DNA from: Saccopteryx bilineata
Taxonomy: Eukaryota; Chordata; Mammalia; Chiroptera; Emballonuridae
Reading direction: 5' to 3'
Length of the DNA stretch: 64,000 nucleotides
Assembly (NCBI RefSeq): GCF_036850765.1
Contig: NC_089493.1
Location: 128,656,239 to 128,720,238 of the forward strand
Part shown: positions 1 through 11,704 of the stretch, one piece after another
How positions within the stretch are numbered: position 1 is the stretch's first letter
Layout of the letters: each line of letters starts with the position of its first letter
Notes under the pieces: generated by a model
The model's database searches: none
What the model was told of the DNA's origin: nothing
What the model saw: the letters and a program-made list of their open reading frames with translations, nothing else
Translations under genes and position numbers: made by a program

Positions 1-500
1 CAGTTGGGCTGTCTACAGTGGTCACTTGGACTAGGATGATAGAGGTGGAAAGAATTTATGGAGTAGGTATTAGATGGTAAAATAGAATTTGGTGGTGGGT
101 TGCTTATTGAGATATTGAGACATGTCCAAGATGATTTTTAAGGTTCTTTAGTCTTTGTACAGCAGGATGAATGGTGATATATTTTTTAGGGGAAAGACTT
201 TTTTTTGTTTGTTTGTTTTTTGGGGGGGGGGACAAGAAGAGTGTGAGTTTTATTTTGGACCTAACGAATTTGATATGCATTTGAATTATCCAGGGAGCAG
301 TTGGCTAGTCTGTAGTGCAGTGGAAGATACGGACTCTGGATTTGTGTGGCGTGTGCTTTGAGTGTGGTTGACTTCAGAGGGATGGGCTGCTGTTATAGGG
401 TGGAGATGTGAGTGGAGAAGGAGGAGGAAAACCAGAAGAGGATTGTTTTGAGAGGTAAAGATGGGTATATCAGACTTTGCTGGCAGAGTAAGTCTTGTGA
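1..500. other. Intronic sequence, nothing recognised
   Basis: No gene, known repeat or regulatory motif could be named. It holds a short G run near 221-230 and otherwise ordinary intron composition. Confidence 0.5.
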
Positions 501-513
501 GAAGTGAAGAATG

Positions 514-669
514 TGGATAGAGGGTGACAGGACGATCTCTCTTTGGGTGATCGGTATGCAACAGAACTAAATGACAAGATAACCTGGAAATGTTTTCTTT
601 GAATATATGTACCCTGATTTATTGATGTTACCCCATTTAAATAAAAATTTATTTATATATAAAAAAAAA
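514..669 (+). mobile_element. 5'-truncated L1 3' tip
   Basis: A 156-base insert ends in an A-rich tail and is flanked by perfect 13-bp direct repeats (gaagtgaagaatg at 501-513 and 670-682). This is the hallmark of L1 endonuclease-driven insertion. The text before the tail resembles the 3' terminus of bat L1 elements (from memory). There is no coding content. Confidence 0.75.
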
Positions 670-762
670 GAAGTGAAGAATGTCTTTTTCATTTAGGCAC
701 CAAGGAGTCACTGCTGACCTTGTTCAGAGCTCTTAAGTGGAATTTGGAAGCAGATTGAGGGA

Positions 763-1465
763 TGTTGGACAGCTAAAATATATTATGCTCACTTTGTTAA
801 AGATGGCGCTGTCCACATAGAAGTTGTCGCCCAGGTGATATTAATGTGTGTTGGGGGTGGGCTGTGGGCAGGCAGGATCTTTGTAGCCTGGGGCTTGGTT
901 TTAGGACTAAGCCTTTCCCACCCTTTTTGATGTGGGGTGGTACAATCCCATCATGCCCCAGATAAGTGACTTTGTATGATATTAGAGACTTCCCTATTTT
1001 GTATATTGGATTAAAGGCTTGGATTTCTACACTATAAAATGGGGGCAGAACGGGAGCTTGCTCTCTTAGTTCCTGAGATTATCATTAGAGGAGAGAGCAG
1101 AGAAAGGCCATGAAGAGGAGGCCAGGAGAAGCAACTAAGATGGCGGAGTGCTGAGTGAGAAGCCAGTTTGTGCAGAGTTTGTGCAGGGAGAAGGAAGGAG
1201 ATGGGGAACAGAGGTGAATAAGTCTGGTGAGCTAGAAACCTTTGATTCTAGAAACTCGAATATGTCAGTAGCTTTGTGAGCACTGAATGTGAGTGGGTTT
1301 TGGAGCCCAGTGTGTGTTTTTACTTGCCCACCGAGTGCAAGCTAGGATTAAAGATGATGGCCCATCAGTCTTTGGCTTTGTTGTTTCTTTGCCGACTGTC
1401 CGAATCCAGTGCGAACCTGCGTGGGCCAGGCAGCTGTGATGGTAGCTGTGCCTACTGGCTTTACA
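763..1465 (+). mobile_element. Solo LTR, ERV3/ERVL-like (5-bp TSD)
   Basis: The element starts TGTTGG, ends TTTACA, and is flanked by perfect 5-bp duplications (aggga at 758-762 and 1466-1470). A TATA-like box (ctataaaat) lies near 1031 and an ATTAAA-type poly(A) signal near 1350, in the + orientation. No gag, pol or env text adjoins, so it is a solo LTR left by recombination. The class is inferred from TSD length only. Confidence 0.75.
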
Positions 1466-1470
1466 AGGGA

Positions 1471-1800
1471 CTATTGGGAAGGGAGGAAGCAAAGACAGAA
1501 TTTCCAGAAATTTAGCTGTGAATGGGGATGACTGAATATAGAAGTGGAGGTCTGATAAGAACGGTGTGTGTGTGTGTTTGTGCCCAATGGGCAGGACTTG
1601 AGCATATTTAAAAGGCAGTGGAAGACTATTTGAGGTGGGTAGTTTGAATATACAAGGAAAAAACAAAATAATTGTGTAAGGTTCCTGGGAAGACTGGGAG
1701 AATGTGAAGTTGGTTTTGAGCACAGTATAAAGGTTTGCACTGGATCAGAGAGGAGGAGGGCCGCACTGCTCTTTAACTGGAGGTAAGGAGCACGGGAAGA
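1471..1800. other. Intronic sequence, nothing firm
   Basis: It contains a short GT-rich stretch near 1565-1580. Reading frames on both strands here have no recognisable protein content. Confidence 0.4.
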
Positions 1801-1844
1801 GCGAAGATTCTTCTAGGTCACAGCGAAGATTCTTCTAGGTCACA
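1801..1844. repeat. 22-bp perfect tandem duplication
   Basis: The unit starting gcgaagattc is repeated head to tail at 1801-1822 and 1823-1844, directly abutting the left end of the next hAT element. Confidence 0.9.
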
Positions 1845-2055
1845 GCGGTCGGCAAACTCATTAGTCAACAGAGCCAAATATCAACAGTACAACAATCGAA
1901 ATTTCTTTTGAAAGCCAGATTTTTTAAACTTAAACTGTATAGGTAGGTACATTCCTTATCAAGGTAGCGCCTGCACGTGGTATTTTGTGGAAGAGCCACA
2001 CTCAAGGGGCCAAAGAACCGCATGTGACTTGCAAGCCGCAGTTGACTAACCAGAG
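1843..2055. mobile_element. hAT-type non-autonomous DNA transposon (old)
   Basis: The left end CAGCGGTCGGCAAACT is a degenerate inverted match to the right end (complement of agttgactaaccagag). The flanks ttctaggt (1833-1840) and ttctagga (2056-2063) look like an 8-bp duplication, offset by 2 bases on the left. The interior resembles mammalian hAT 'gagccaaat...gagccacactcaaggggcc' repeats. Confidence 0.65.
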
Positions 2056-2252
2056 TTCTAGGAAGTGAGGCCTTCTGCTGTGCGTAGTTTGCAGGAGAGT
2101 TGGGGAATGAGTTGCCCAGAGAGGGATGATTACCAATAATTCTAAAATATTAATCTGAGAATATAGCATACTAGAAGATTTAACAAGATTTTAAATTCTG
2201 TGGAGACAGTATTCTTTGTCTCATTTCCCCATCACCCGGCAGAGGGTCCATG

Positions 2253-2863
2253 TGTTGTAAGGTACCAAAAGCTGAAAATTGATATTAATATTCTGGGAGG
2301 AAAGGTTAGGCTTTTCTGTCCCCTCCCTAGGGGAGGGGAGGGAGAAGAATGTAGAAGTTTCTGGCTTGTAAGAACAATGGGTCATTCAGTTTTAAATCTA
2401 AAATAAAGGTTAACCTAGAAACTTCTCTTTCAATAGACAAAATTTACATACCACCTTGCATTGATTGTAGTTCCACCCCCTCCAGGAAATCTTGAGGGTA
2501 AAATACCTCTAGGCTAGAGAAGGAAGATGAACCCTGAAAGATTTGTAAACATCTTTGATTGTGTTACCTTACAAGTCTTAATGTTTCTATGTATCCCCCT
2601 AAACAAATGTTGCCAGCTGATACCGTGATGTCCTGCTCTCCCCCCACCCGTGTGTGATCAAGGGTATATAAGCAGCCCCTGAACTATTGGACTGTACGAT
2701 TTGGGCTTGCAGATGCCCTGTGTCAGCCATATGCGACCGGCATATTAAAATTTCCTCCTCTAATAAAACTCTTCAAAATTCATCTGGACTGGGTGTCTTT
2801 ATGTGAACTTGATGAAATGAGGTCCAGTGCCTTTCAGAATCTGGGGTGCGGTACTTTATAACA
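2253..2863 (+). mobile_element. Solo LTR, ERV1-like (4-bp TSD)
   Basis: The ends form short inverted repeats (TGTTGTAAGGTACC against the complement of GGTACTTTATAACA, 12 of 14 matching). Flanks are catg (2249-2252) and cata (2864-2867), a near-perfect 4-bp duplication. A TATA-like stretch (gtatataag) lies near 2665 and AATAAA near 2763. No internal viral sequence is present. Confidence 0.65.
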
Positions 2864-2867
2864 CATA

Positions 2868-3342
2868 AGCACGTCAGAGATAGTAGGTGCTCAGTACATA
2901 TTTACTGTGACTAGAAGCTTACATGAAAAATGCTTGAACAGCAGCTCTTGACTGACTTAAACTTTGTAGGCTACTGATAGAACTCATAAGGGAAGGAAGT
3001 ATCTTCCTATCACTGTTTAATGCACCATTTCAACAAATCTCTCCCTGCAGCTTTTCTCTTTAATTAAGTACCTGATTTACACAGCAGATTTTGATGGTTT
3101 GAGAATTCAGTCCCTGTCTAAGCAGATAAAGGTAACAGCTCAGGCATTGTTAAGATACATTGTAAATGCAATGAGAATTTCACCTCTGGGCGATTCTATG
3201 TGGATATCCATCTCTAAAAACCTGTTGTGTCTAAAAGGGGGAACTTTTTAAAACTAATTCCCAGTTACTTGGAAACTAATTATGTAGTTTATGTGTCTTA
3301 AAGTCAGGCCATCCTTTTGTTTATGACTGCCTTCTAACCTTA
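2868..3342. other. Intronic sequence with possible MIR/L2 trace
   Basis: The start (about 2870-2930, gtaggtgctcagtacatattt) resembles the 3' end of MIR/L2. The rest could not be assigned. Confidence 0.35.
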
Positions 3343-3417
3343 TCTCCCTGTTTGGGCATGAGGCTTAGAGTCTTCTCCCTGTTTGGGCATTTTGTTACTC
3401 TAAGGCTTAGAGTCTAA
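3343..3417. repeat. Local imperfect duplication
   Basis: The string tctccctgtttgggcat followed by aggcttagagtct occurs twice in about 75 bases. The second copy carries a small insertion and abuts the hAT element that follows. Confidence 0.75.
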
Positions 3418-3418
3418 G

Positions 3419-3694
3419 CAAACGATTTGCAACCTTTTTCATCTCACCACACACAAACTAATTACTAAACTTCAGCAACACACCAAAAAGAATGTTATTT
3501 TTTGACAATCTGACAAAAAAAAACCCCCAAAACAACAAAATGGTATAATTTTGATCCATTCACCCTACCAGACAGCTGCTGTTTTGTTGGCGGTTATTTA
3601 TTTCTTACTTGACAGTCTGAGGGCAAAGAGGTCAGTGCCCCTGACCAATCAGTCAAGGTATTGCATGTTTTAAAAATTCTTGTTGAAAATCAGG
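3419..3694. mobile_element. hAT-Charlie-like MITE (old)
   Basis: The interior (tttgcaacctttttcatctca ... ttgcatgttttaaaaattcttg) matches an ancient mammalian Charlie-type repeat from memory. Flanks agtctaag (3411-3418) and gctctaag (3695-3702) agree at 6 of 8 bases, as expected of a decayed 8-bp TSD. Confidence 0.65.
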
Positions 3695-3702
3695 GCTCTA
3701 AG

Positions 3703-4870
3703 CTCATGAGTAAGGTAAGGAGAAGAAAAGCAGAAAACAAAGATAAATTAACTTCTAAAAGGAAGTGTTCTTTTGCTCCTTAGGTGTGTATGTGTAGTGC
3801 CCATACACCTTATTCAAATGTTTCTTTGGATGCTGTCAGAAGCGACTGTAATGTTCAGTGCAGTAAAATGGGTGTTCAATGTGTGAGAAATCCTGTTATT
3901 CATATTGTGGAGACAGTCCCGGGCAGAATTATTTTTGTATGTCTGAAGTAGTATATGTACCTTTGTTGGCAAGGGGGAGCCCTTTTCTCTGTGTCTGTCT
4001 TCACATCTCCTCCCCCCGTGTGAGTTTCCTTTCTGTCATCAGCCTTCTTCTCCTGTTCCTGCTAACACTAACTGCTTCACAAGCACAGAAATGCCTGCAT
4101 CTGGTGACCAAGGTCAGGTGGGGCACAGAGGCCAGATGGAGTGATTCCAATTATGATCACTAGACCATGCCCCTCTAGTAATGGCTATAACTTTTATCTC
4201 TGTATCCTCAGGCCTTGATATAATAGCTGGCTAATAGTATGGACTCAAATGCTTTTGAATAAAAGTCTATTTCAAACTACAGAGTCATAGGATGTTATTT
4301 ATCTTTATGCTTTTATAGGTGATAAGTGAGGCTTAGATTCAGTAGTAGCTCTTTATGTTCCTGTGACACGGCTGGTATGTAGTTAGACCATACAAAGAGG
4401 TAACTGAATATAATATGTATTTTCAGCCTCGTAGGAACCCCAGATCAAATGGAAAGTCAGGCAGCTGTTTACCTAGCAGAGCTGTTTTTGAATGTGGGGG
4501 GGGGGGAGGGTGTGGTGGTGTTCTTGGGTTCCTTTATTCTCTGGATAGTGAGTTATGGCATTTAGAGTGGTGTAAGACATAGCATTTCCCCTCAAGGAAC
4601 TTTTCTAATGTGACACCAGACAACGTGAGCATCAATGTGTCTCAGAGCAGTATACAAATGGTACACCTTGATGCATGCCAACTTTATAAAATGAAAAAAT
4701 GGCAATAATCCATCACCAGGAAGACATATGTTTTCCATTGTTTTTCTAGAATTGGGAATATATCTGAGTTGGGAGAAGTCTATGTCTGGAATCATCATGC
4801 TTGTAATTACTGTTCACTTGATATTGGTGATGGAAGGGTGTTTCTCAGTGTAAACTGAGATGGGTTAGCG
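3703..4870. other. Intronic sequence, nothing recognised
   Basis: No family-level repeat or gene was identified. A 14-base G-rich run lies near 4495-4508. Confidence 0.4.
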
Positions 4871-5010
4871 CAGGCGTGGCCAACAGCTTCTACCCCTGGG
4901 CCAGATTAGAAAGAAAACTTTTTTCACAGGCCAGACGAAATATTAAAATTAAAAAATGTTAAGTACAAAAATGATTCATCTAAGTAAACAAAATTTTATT
5001 TATGTAATTT

Positions 5011-5339
5011 GTTTTTTGTTGTTTGTTTGTTTTTTTTACAGAGAGAGAGGGATAGGTAGGGACAGACAGATAGGAACGGAGAGAGATGAGAAGCATCAAT
5101 CATTAGTTTTTCGTTCGGACACCTTAGTTCATTGATTGCTTTCTCATTTGTGCCTTGACCGTGGGGCTATAGCAGACGGAGTAACCCCCTTGCTCTAGCC
5201 AGTGACCTTGGGTCCAAGCTGGTGAGCTTTGCTTAAACCAGATGAGCCTGCGCTCAAACTGGCGACCTCGGGGTCTTGAACCTGGGTCCTCCGCATCCCA
5301 GTCCGACACTCTATTCACTGCGCCACCGTATGGTCAGGC
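5011..5339 (-). mobile_element. tRNA-derived SINE, family A
   Basis: Read on the - strand, it opens with a tRNA-like head (gtggcgcagt...atagag A box; gggttc-type B box, here diverged) and ends in an A-rich tail. The TSD atttatgtaattt lies on both sides (about 4998-5010 and 5341-5353). It is inserted in the 4871-6367 hAT element. 'Family A' is my label. Confidence 0.85.
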
Positions 5340-5675
5340 TATTTATGTAATTTGTTTATGAATAAATGTGAGTGAAAAAATTTTAATATACAGTATTATT
5401 TTAATAAAAATATATTTTGATAAGAATTACATACCGTTTAAATATACAAACTATTGCAATCAATCGAAACAATATTTAATTAATAAAATGAGCTTGAAGG
5501 GGTTATATCGCAAATAAAACAATTATTTCGTTTTACAAACAGCCTGAACACATTTTCAGTTATCAACTACAGCTATTGTCTATGCTACAATGCCATTTGA
5601 TTCAGCACACTTGACCACAAAAACAAGAAATTGTTTGACTTGGGTGTGCACTGGCAAACTCCGCCTAAAAGAATG

Positions 5676-6020
5676 TTTGTTTTTTTTTAATTTATTTTTT
5701 ACAGAGACAGAGTCAGAGAGAGGGGTAGATAGGGACAGACAGAAACGGAGGGAGATGAGAAGCATCAATCATTAGTTTTTCGTTGCAACACCTTAGTTGT
5801 TCATTGATTGTTTTCTCCTGTGTGCCTTAACCGTAGGCCTTCAGCAGACCGTGTACTGTAACCCCTTGCTCAACATAGCGACCTTGGATCCAAGCTGGTG
5901 AGCTTTGCTCAAACCAGATGAGCCCGCGCTCAAGCTGGCGACCTCGGGGTCTTGAACCTGGGTCCTCCGCATCCCAGTCCAACGCTCTATCCACTGCGCC
6001 ACTGCCTGGTCAGGCTCCAA
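5676..6020 (-). mobile_element. tRNA-derived SINE, family A
   Basis: Same family and orientation as the copy at 5011. The perfect 12-bp TSD cctaaaagaatg flanks it (5664-5675 and 6021-6032), showing a separate insertion into the same hAT element. Confidence 0.88.
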
Positions 6021-6375
6021 CCTAAAAGAATGTAGGTTTCGTATCACCGCTAAACGTCAAACAGTTCATAACGAGTACACACAAGTACAAACGTTGTAAA
6101 TATTTATAATTGAATTTTTTTAAAAATAAGGATCGCAAATACATCTACCAATTCTTGGAAGTTAACCATACATTAGTCACACACAGAATTCTTTTTCATG
6201 TATCACTGTCTTCTTAAATATCTCTATTTCCAGTAATCAAAGACGCTTCCGCTTCTAAGTAGCTGAGATTTTAAAGTAGCGGAAAATATTAAAAATATAA
6301 TCGAGGGCCACATAAACTCATTACGCAGGCTGGATCTGGCCAGCAGGCCATACATTGACCATACCTGGGCTGGCT

Positions 6376-7984
6376 GATGGCTTCTTTTGTGTCATATGAT
6401 GCCTTATCACCAGCTAAGGAATTTAGCCCACAATTTAGCGAAATAGTGCTGGTCTATTGTAAAGTTATTTTTTCTGCATATGTATCATGTAGGAGAATTT
6501 ATGAATCCTAGGATTTTTTTTTAACTGGAAGGGGACCTTTATTAACATCTGCTTCATCCCATCCTTACTCTCTGGTCCAGAGAGGTTGCATCAGTTGATT
6601 AGATCACATGTTTCCTGAGCTGTAACTAGGACATGTCATTTTCTCTTGTAAGAGCTTATTTTCCTCTGCTGAATTTCCTTTTCTTGGTAAATTTAGCAAA
6701 AACTTTCCCAGGTACAAGATAAATGTCTCATATGTGCACCAACTAGGGGATAGTTGCGTATGGAAGGAGCGGTAGGCGTTGGAATGCGAAATGGTCTGAT
6801 GTTGCTTCCAGTGAATTTAGCAAAAGGACAGAGAACCAAGAACTTAGGTGTAGTTCTGGTCTGTCTTTTGGCTGCTTTTTTGGGTTGTGATGGTATAACT
6901 GCTTGCAAACAGCCATAATGAGTATTTCTCTTATCAAGAGCAACACAGGAATATAAATAGATCCTAGATAAAACAGATGTGAAGGTAATGACATTTAGTA
7001 TTTACTACTTACCCTGCTCTCTCAGTGTTTGTAGTCTAGTTGAGGTGTACTGCCTTTAAATTAAATGGTTTGCAGGTAACAATCCTGTCTGTTTTGTCCT
7101 TTGTGTTAAATGAATGCTCATTACCTTTCCCCCTGTGTCTAGAACAGTGCCAGGCACACAGTCGATTTTCAGTAAGTGTTGGTTGGATGTATAAATAGCA
7201 GGTACTGACAGTAACCATGGGTGGGGGGTGGTCTCTGAGGGCTGTGGCAGGAGGAGAAGTCCTGGGATCTTACACAGTGCAAAGGGTAATTTCATTCTGT
7301 CTGATTTTGTTTCTAACTCCTTCTGACCTCAGCACTGATCCCACTGCCCCCTCAAATCCTGAAGCAGTCCCTTCCTTTTCATAAGTGATTTTTTTCTTTA
7401 GAAGCAAATTTTCCTTCTCTCACCTGTACTTTGCCACTGCTTTGCTTTTCCCAAGTGATTGCTGCTTATCTCCAGAGATTTAGGAGGATCATGTCTTAGT
7501 TTACAAGGTGACTGTTTTCTTAAGTCCTAGTTCCCTTTTCCCCTGAAGATGAGTTAAAACACTATCTGGGAAAGACCTGAGTTATCATAAAAGTTCAGAA
7601 ACCTCCTCTGTGACTATTAAGAGGACACTTCTGTAGGATAGGTGATAGAGTCACATGGCTAATTTTGAAATGTTCCAGGCTGTCATAACTACATTTTAAT
7701 TGGCTGCATTTTTAAACACAAATTAAACTAGCTATGTTCTCCACCCTCCTCAATTTTGGCAGTATAAAAGGCCTATTTCACAGGAAAGAACACATAAACA
7801 AGTGAAGTACAAGGAAGCTTGTGTGAATGAAGTTCGGCCGTGTAGCTCAGTGACTTTCTTTGATTTATAATGTCGTTTTTGGCAACTTCAAACAGTTCAC
7901 GTTCTGTGGGGGAGAAGTTCAGTCTATTTAACTCTGTTGACTGAAAACTAATTATGATTCTCCAATGACAAATAGACTCTCAGA
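6376..7984. other. Repeat-poor intronic stretch
   Basis: No SINE or DNA element was recognised. About 7141-7200 (agtgccaggcacacagt...) resembles a MIR/L2 3' end. No coding exon could be supported. Confidence 0.4.
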
Positions 7985-8420
7985 GTCACTTCTTCATTCT
8001 GTAAGCATTTATTGAGTAACTGTCATGTGCAAAGCACTGTGCTAGGTATTGGAAGAAAGGGGGAGGTAAGAGTTACAATCTAATAAAGGGTATATCATGT
8101 GTGAAAATAGTCATAATGCTGTGTAGGAAATGATGTCTGTTGTAAGAGGGGTGCAGGGTGCCCTGGGAGCTGTAGAGAAGGAGAAGTTACCTCTCAGACA
8201 CTAGCTCAGGGTGGACTTTATGGTGATGGTGGAATTTGGGCTGGTTGGGGAAGGCTGAGTACACAGGGTGCCTGCATTGTCAGCACAGGCCATCGTGCAA
8301 GGTATCGGCTGAGTAGGGGATGTGGACCTGCAGAGACGTGTAGGGAGGGAGCATCTGTGGATAGGAAAGCATTGGCAACATGGGTAACAGAAAGTACTGT
8401 ACTGTGAGGTTCAGAGAGTT
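7985..8420 (+). repeat. L2/MIR-like fragment
   Basis: It contains the classic ancient-repeat text atttattgagtaactgtcatgtgcaaagcactgtgctagg, followed by L2-like ORF2/3' flank text (gctgtagagaaggag...). Boundaries are approximate. Confidence 0.5.
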
Positions 8421-9084
8421 AATGTGAAATTGCCCAAGATAGGGATGGAAAAGTAAGGTGCTTGATCTGACAATGGGGGGGGGGGAGATGGTATAATTGG
8501 AGGAGTGGGTGGGTTAAATCTAGACTGTTTACCAAAAATTGGGGTTTTGCGAGCCATTGTTCCTCTATTCTAGGAGTTAATAGTTTTATCATTGAAAAAA
8601 AGAAATGTTCTTTATTCAAATTGTAGAGCATCCCTGCCAGAGAGGGAGAATGATACCAATATTATAGAACAATTTCTGGGATATATTGCATTCAGTTGTG
8701 TTGCTGTATTAAAAATAGTTTTCCAGTTGAAATTTGTTGCATTTTTTATGTCGATGTCTGCAAGGATGATGGAAGGGCAGCAGTGTAGGTAGGTGATTGG
8801 GCTGGTCTCACACCCTGTTCTCACTCTGCAGCGGACTTTGTCTAATTTATGTCAAGTCAACGCTTCCTATCTTCCTGCTAAAGAAGAGGTCTAGTCCACA
8901 GTAAAAGGTTCTTAAAAGGTTTTAGGGACATGATGGTGTAGGGCGTGGCACGGGCAACTGTTGGTTACCCAGATATAGTAGATGCCCTATGTTTATACTG
9001 TGTTTAGATGCAGTTGGTTAAATTTCCTTGTGTCTTTCTGCAGACCTGATCCTCATGCCTGCACACTAGTCATGCTGGCTGTTT
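8421..9084. other. Intronic sequence, nothing recognised
   Basis: No repeat family or gene was identified. A 10-base G run lies near 8476. Confidence 0.4.
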
Positions 9085-9200
9085 CCAAGTTTTGGGGGAT
9101 CTTAGGCAAGGTGATTAACTTCCCTGTGCTTTGGTTTTCTCATGTGGAAAGCACTGTGTACAAGACAGACTTTTTCAAAGTGTGCTACATGTAATAAGTC
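9085..9200 (+). repeat. MIR-like fragment
   Basis: The text ggatcttaggcaaggtgattaacttccctgtgctttggttttctcatg follows the MIR core (gaccttgggcaag...cctcagtttcctcat). Confidence 0.5.
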
Positions 9201-9346
9201 ATTTAATCTGTGGTTATGTACCTTTAGGTGACAAGCGGGAATTTGAATACAGGCCACACTGTTAGCCTGCTGGCTCTGCTACAATATATCACACAGTGTG
9301 GGCTCTCCCTCTAGGAATGTTGGCTCTTCCCCTTCCTAATGTGCAT

Positions 9347-9363
9347 CCCCCCCCCCCCCCCCC
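9347..9363. repeat. Poly-C run (17 C)
   Basis: Seventeen uninterrupted C residues. Homopolymers of this kind are prone to length error in assemblies. Confidence 0.95.
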
Positions 9364-10722
9364 ACTGCAGTGTGCAGTCAGACCTGACCTACTGCCCCAT
9401 CCCTAAGAGAAAGGAAAGAAGCTCTTTTTAAATTGTTCAGAAATGTATATTGCCAAGAGAAGGCCCAAAGAGAGTCTTATTGTTACTAGTTATTTATTGC
9501 CCCAAATCTGTTGCTCTGAAGAGTAATAGGTTTGTTTTTACTGTGAAAAGTTTGGCATGGGTTGTAAACTGTTATGCCATAAAATAGGCCCCAAATTGTA
9601 ATCATAGGAATACAAATGATGTATTAAAAATATTCTGGAGTTAAAACTTACAAGAGAATTTATAAAACTTTTCCCCAGAAACATGAGTTAGAAAAGAGTA
9701 CCAATATTTTGTTGTTGTTAATGGATAATTGCCCAGTTGCACTCTTGAATTTTTTTAAAAAATTTTCCTGATTTATAATTGAAATGTAGATGTAGCTCTT
9801 TAGTGTACTATTCAATCAGTTTTGGTGAATGTAGCATTTTGTTTATTTTGTATTTTCTCAATTAGTTTGTAAAAATATATTCTGATTTTAAATTATCTCC
9901 CTTTACTTTGTTTTTTGTGTATTTGTTATAAAATTCATACATATTTTTCAACTCATATCTTTTTATACTCAGATATGTTGTCAGATAGTAACCTAGTAGT
10001 GGAGGTAATATTTCAAAGGGAAACTATTCAAGTTTCCCTTTAAAAATGGACTGTTAGTGTTGGAGCTCCATAGAGTGAATAAATTTCCTGGGAGGAAACG
10101 ATAATAAAATATTCAGGAAGTTGTTAGGAAATGAGGATTTGTGCTCTTGTTCACTCAGGCTGCAGAGACCTTTGTGTATATCAAACAGTTTGTATTAGAG
10201 GAAGGACTGAGAGGTTTGGCAGTTTTCTTCTGATGGTGTGAGAGACCTTGGACTTGATGCCGAATTGAAAGAAAAATTTCCCAAAACGAGTCATTTGAGA
10301 ATTGTCTTTTCTCTGTCTGAGTGCTTCTATCAGGGAAGCAAAATGAGCACTTTCGGAAGTTGGGTCATGTACACGAGAACCCAACGGGGAATGCTGTTGT
10401 GGGGGGAGCACCAATGCAGGTGCTTTGGAGTGGATGTGTGGGCATCCCCCCTTGGTTTGCTAACATTTTGTCCCTCTCTGCTTGGCTTTTCATGTTTTCA
10501 TTAGACAGTTTAGCTCCGTCTGTAATTTTAGCTTTGTTCTAAAGCAACTGTGAACACTGGAACTCTTAGGCCCTACTTTAATTTTTATAAACTGGGTTTA
10601 GGGACTTAACTTTTTCCCTAGCTTGTGTTCGTGGCAGGGATGGTTCACCCTTAGGTTGGATCCCCTCACTCACAGAGGGCCCCTTTGAGGCCCCGAGAGC
10701 TACTCGAGCAGTGTGTTCAGTA
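9364..10722. other. Intronic sequence, nothing recognised
   Basis: AT-rich sequence with no assignable repeat and no supported exon. Confidence 0.35.
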
Positions 10723-11287
10723 CAGGCAGTCCCCAGGTTATGGACAAGATAGGTTTTTTGTTTGTTTGTTTGTTTTACAGAGACAGAGAGAGAGTCAGAG
10801 AGAGGGATAGACAGGGACAGACAGCAGGAATGAAGAGATGAGAAGCATCAATCATTAGTTTTTCGTTATGCATTGCAACACCTTAATTGTTCATTGATTG
10901 ATTTCTCATATGTGCCTTGACTGTGGGACTACAGCAGACCGAGGAACCCCTTGCTTGAGCCAGCGACCTTGGGTCCAAGCTGGTGAGCTTTGCTCAAACC
11001 AGATGAGCCCGCATTCAAGCTGGCGACCTTGGGGTCTTGAACCTGGGTCCACTGCATCCCAGTCTGACGCTCTATCCACTGCGCCACCGCCTGGTCAGGC
11101 AGGACGAGATAAGTTTTGAGGTTTGTTCTTAAATTGAATTTGTATGTAAGTTGGAACATTTAACCTATTAAATACAACTCAGATATTTGTCTTAACATAG
11201 GATTTATTTTTACCTTTCTGTGCATTAAATACTTAAACATTTTCAAACCTACAGAATCTATCTCATTCATAACCTGGGGACTGCCTG
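10723..11287. mobile_element. Tc1/mariner-like MITE with 20-bp perfect TIRs
   Basis: Perfect 20-bp inverted termini (caggcagtccccaggttatg at 10723-10742 and its complement at 11268-11287) are flanked by TA on both sides (10721-10722 and 11288-11289). TA duplication points to Tc1/mariner, probably Tigger/pogo. A SINE splits the body; there is no transposase frame. Confidence 0.85.
10756..11100 (-). mobile_element. tRNA-derived SINE, family A
   Basis: The head reads on the - strand from the gcctgaccaggcggtggcgc end at 11100; the tail is the T-rich run near 10756. Direct repeats gacaagataggtttt / gacgagataagtttt flank it. It is nested in the mariner-like element. Confidence 0.85.
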
Positions 11288-11289
11288 TA

Positions 11290-11696
11290 CTTAAAAATTT
11301 CTGTAAAGTCCACAAATTTGAGATCCCCCCATTTTTCCTAAAAGGGACCCCAACTTAATTCTTTAAACCCCAAAAAACTCAGATCAGCTCTGGGTCATGA
11401 GGCACATTGGGCGTTGGTGTCTGACTGTAGCTGAGTAAATTTTGGAGGGCACCAGGAAGGAAGTATCAGCAAGGAAGCAGAGCTCTTTATTGCCTGGTGT
11501 GTGTAGTGGCTGCAGGCCTCCTTCTGAGTGTCAGGAGCCATGGCTGCTTCTCTTGCAAACACAGGCCAGAAAGAGGTGGAGGAGCCGCAAAAGGGGCGGG
11601 AGGAGAGGATGTGCCACAGCCACAACAGTGAACAATCAGAAAAGTAAGTTTCTTAGTTAACTGATTGACTTGAGTTGACTTTGTCCAGTCTTTGTT
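11290..11696. other. Intronic sequence, nothing recognised
   Basis: A GC-richer patch (11500-11630) has short reading frames on both strands. None resembles a known protein. Confidence 0.35.
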
Positions 11697-11704
11697 GACT
11701 AGAG

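Larger units (their letters stand above)
4871..6367. mobile_element. hAT element split by two SINEs
   Basis: The left end CAGGCGTGGCCAA pairs with the right end ttgaccatacctg as an imperfect terminal inverted repeat. Flanks ggttagcg and ggctggct agree at 5 of 8. Once the two SINEs are set aside, about 820 bases of AT-rich interior remain, with no open transposase frame. The text gggccacataaactc near the right end is typical of mammalian hAT repeats. Confidence 0.65.
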
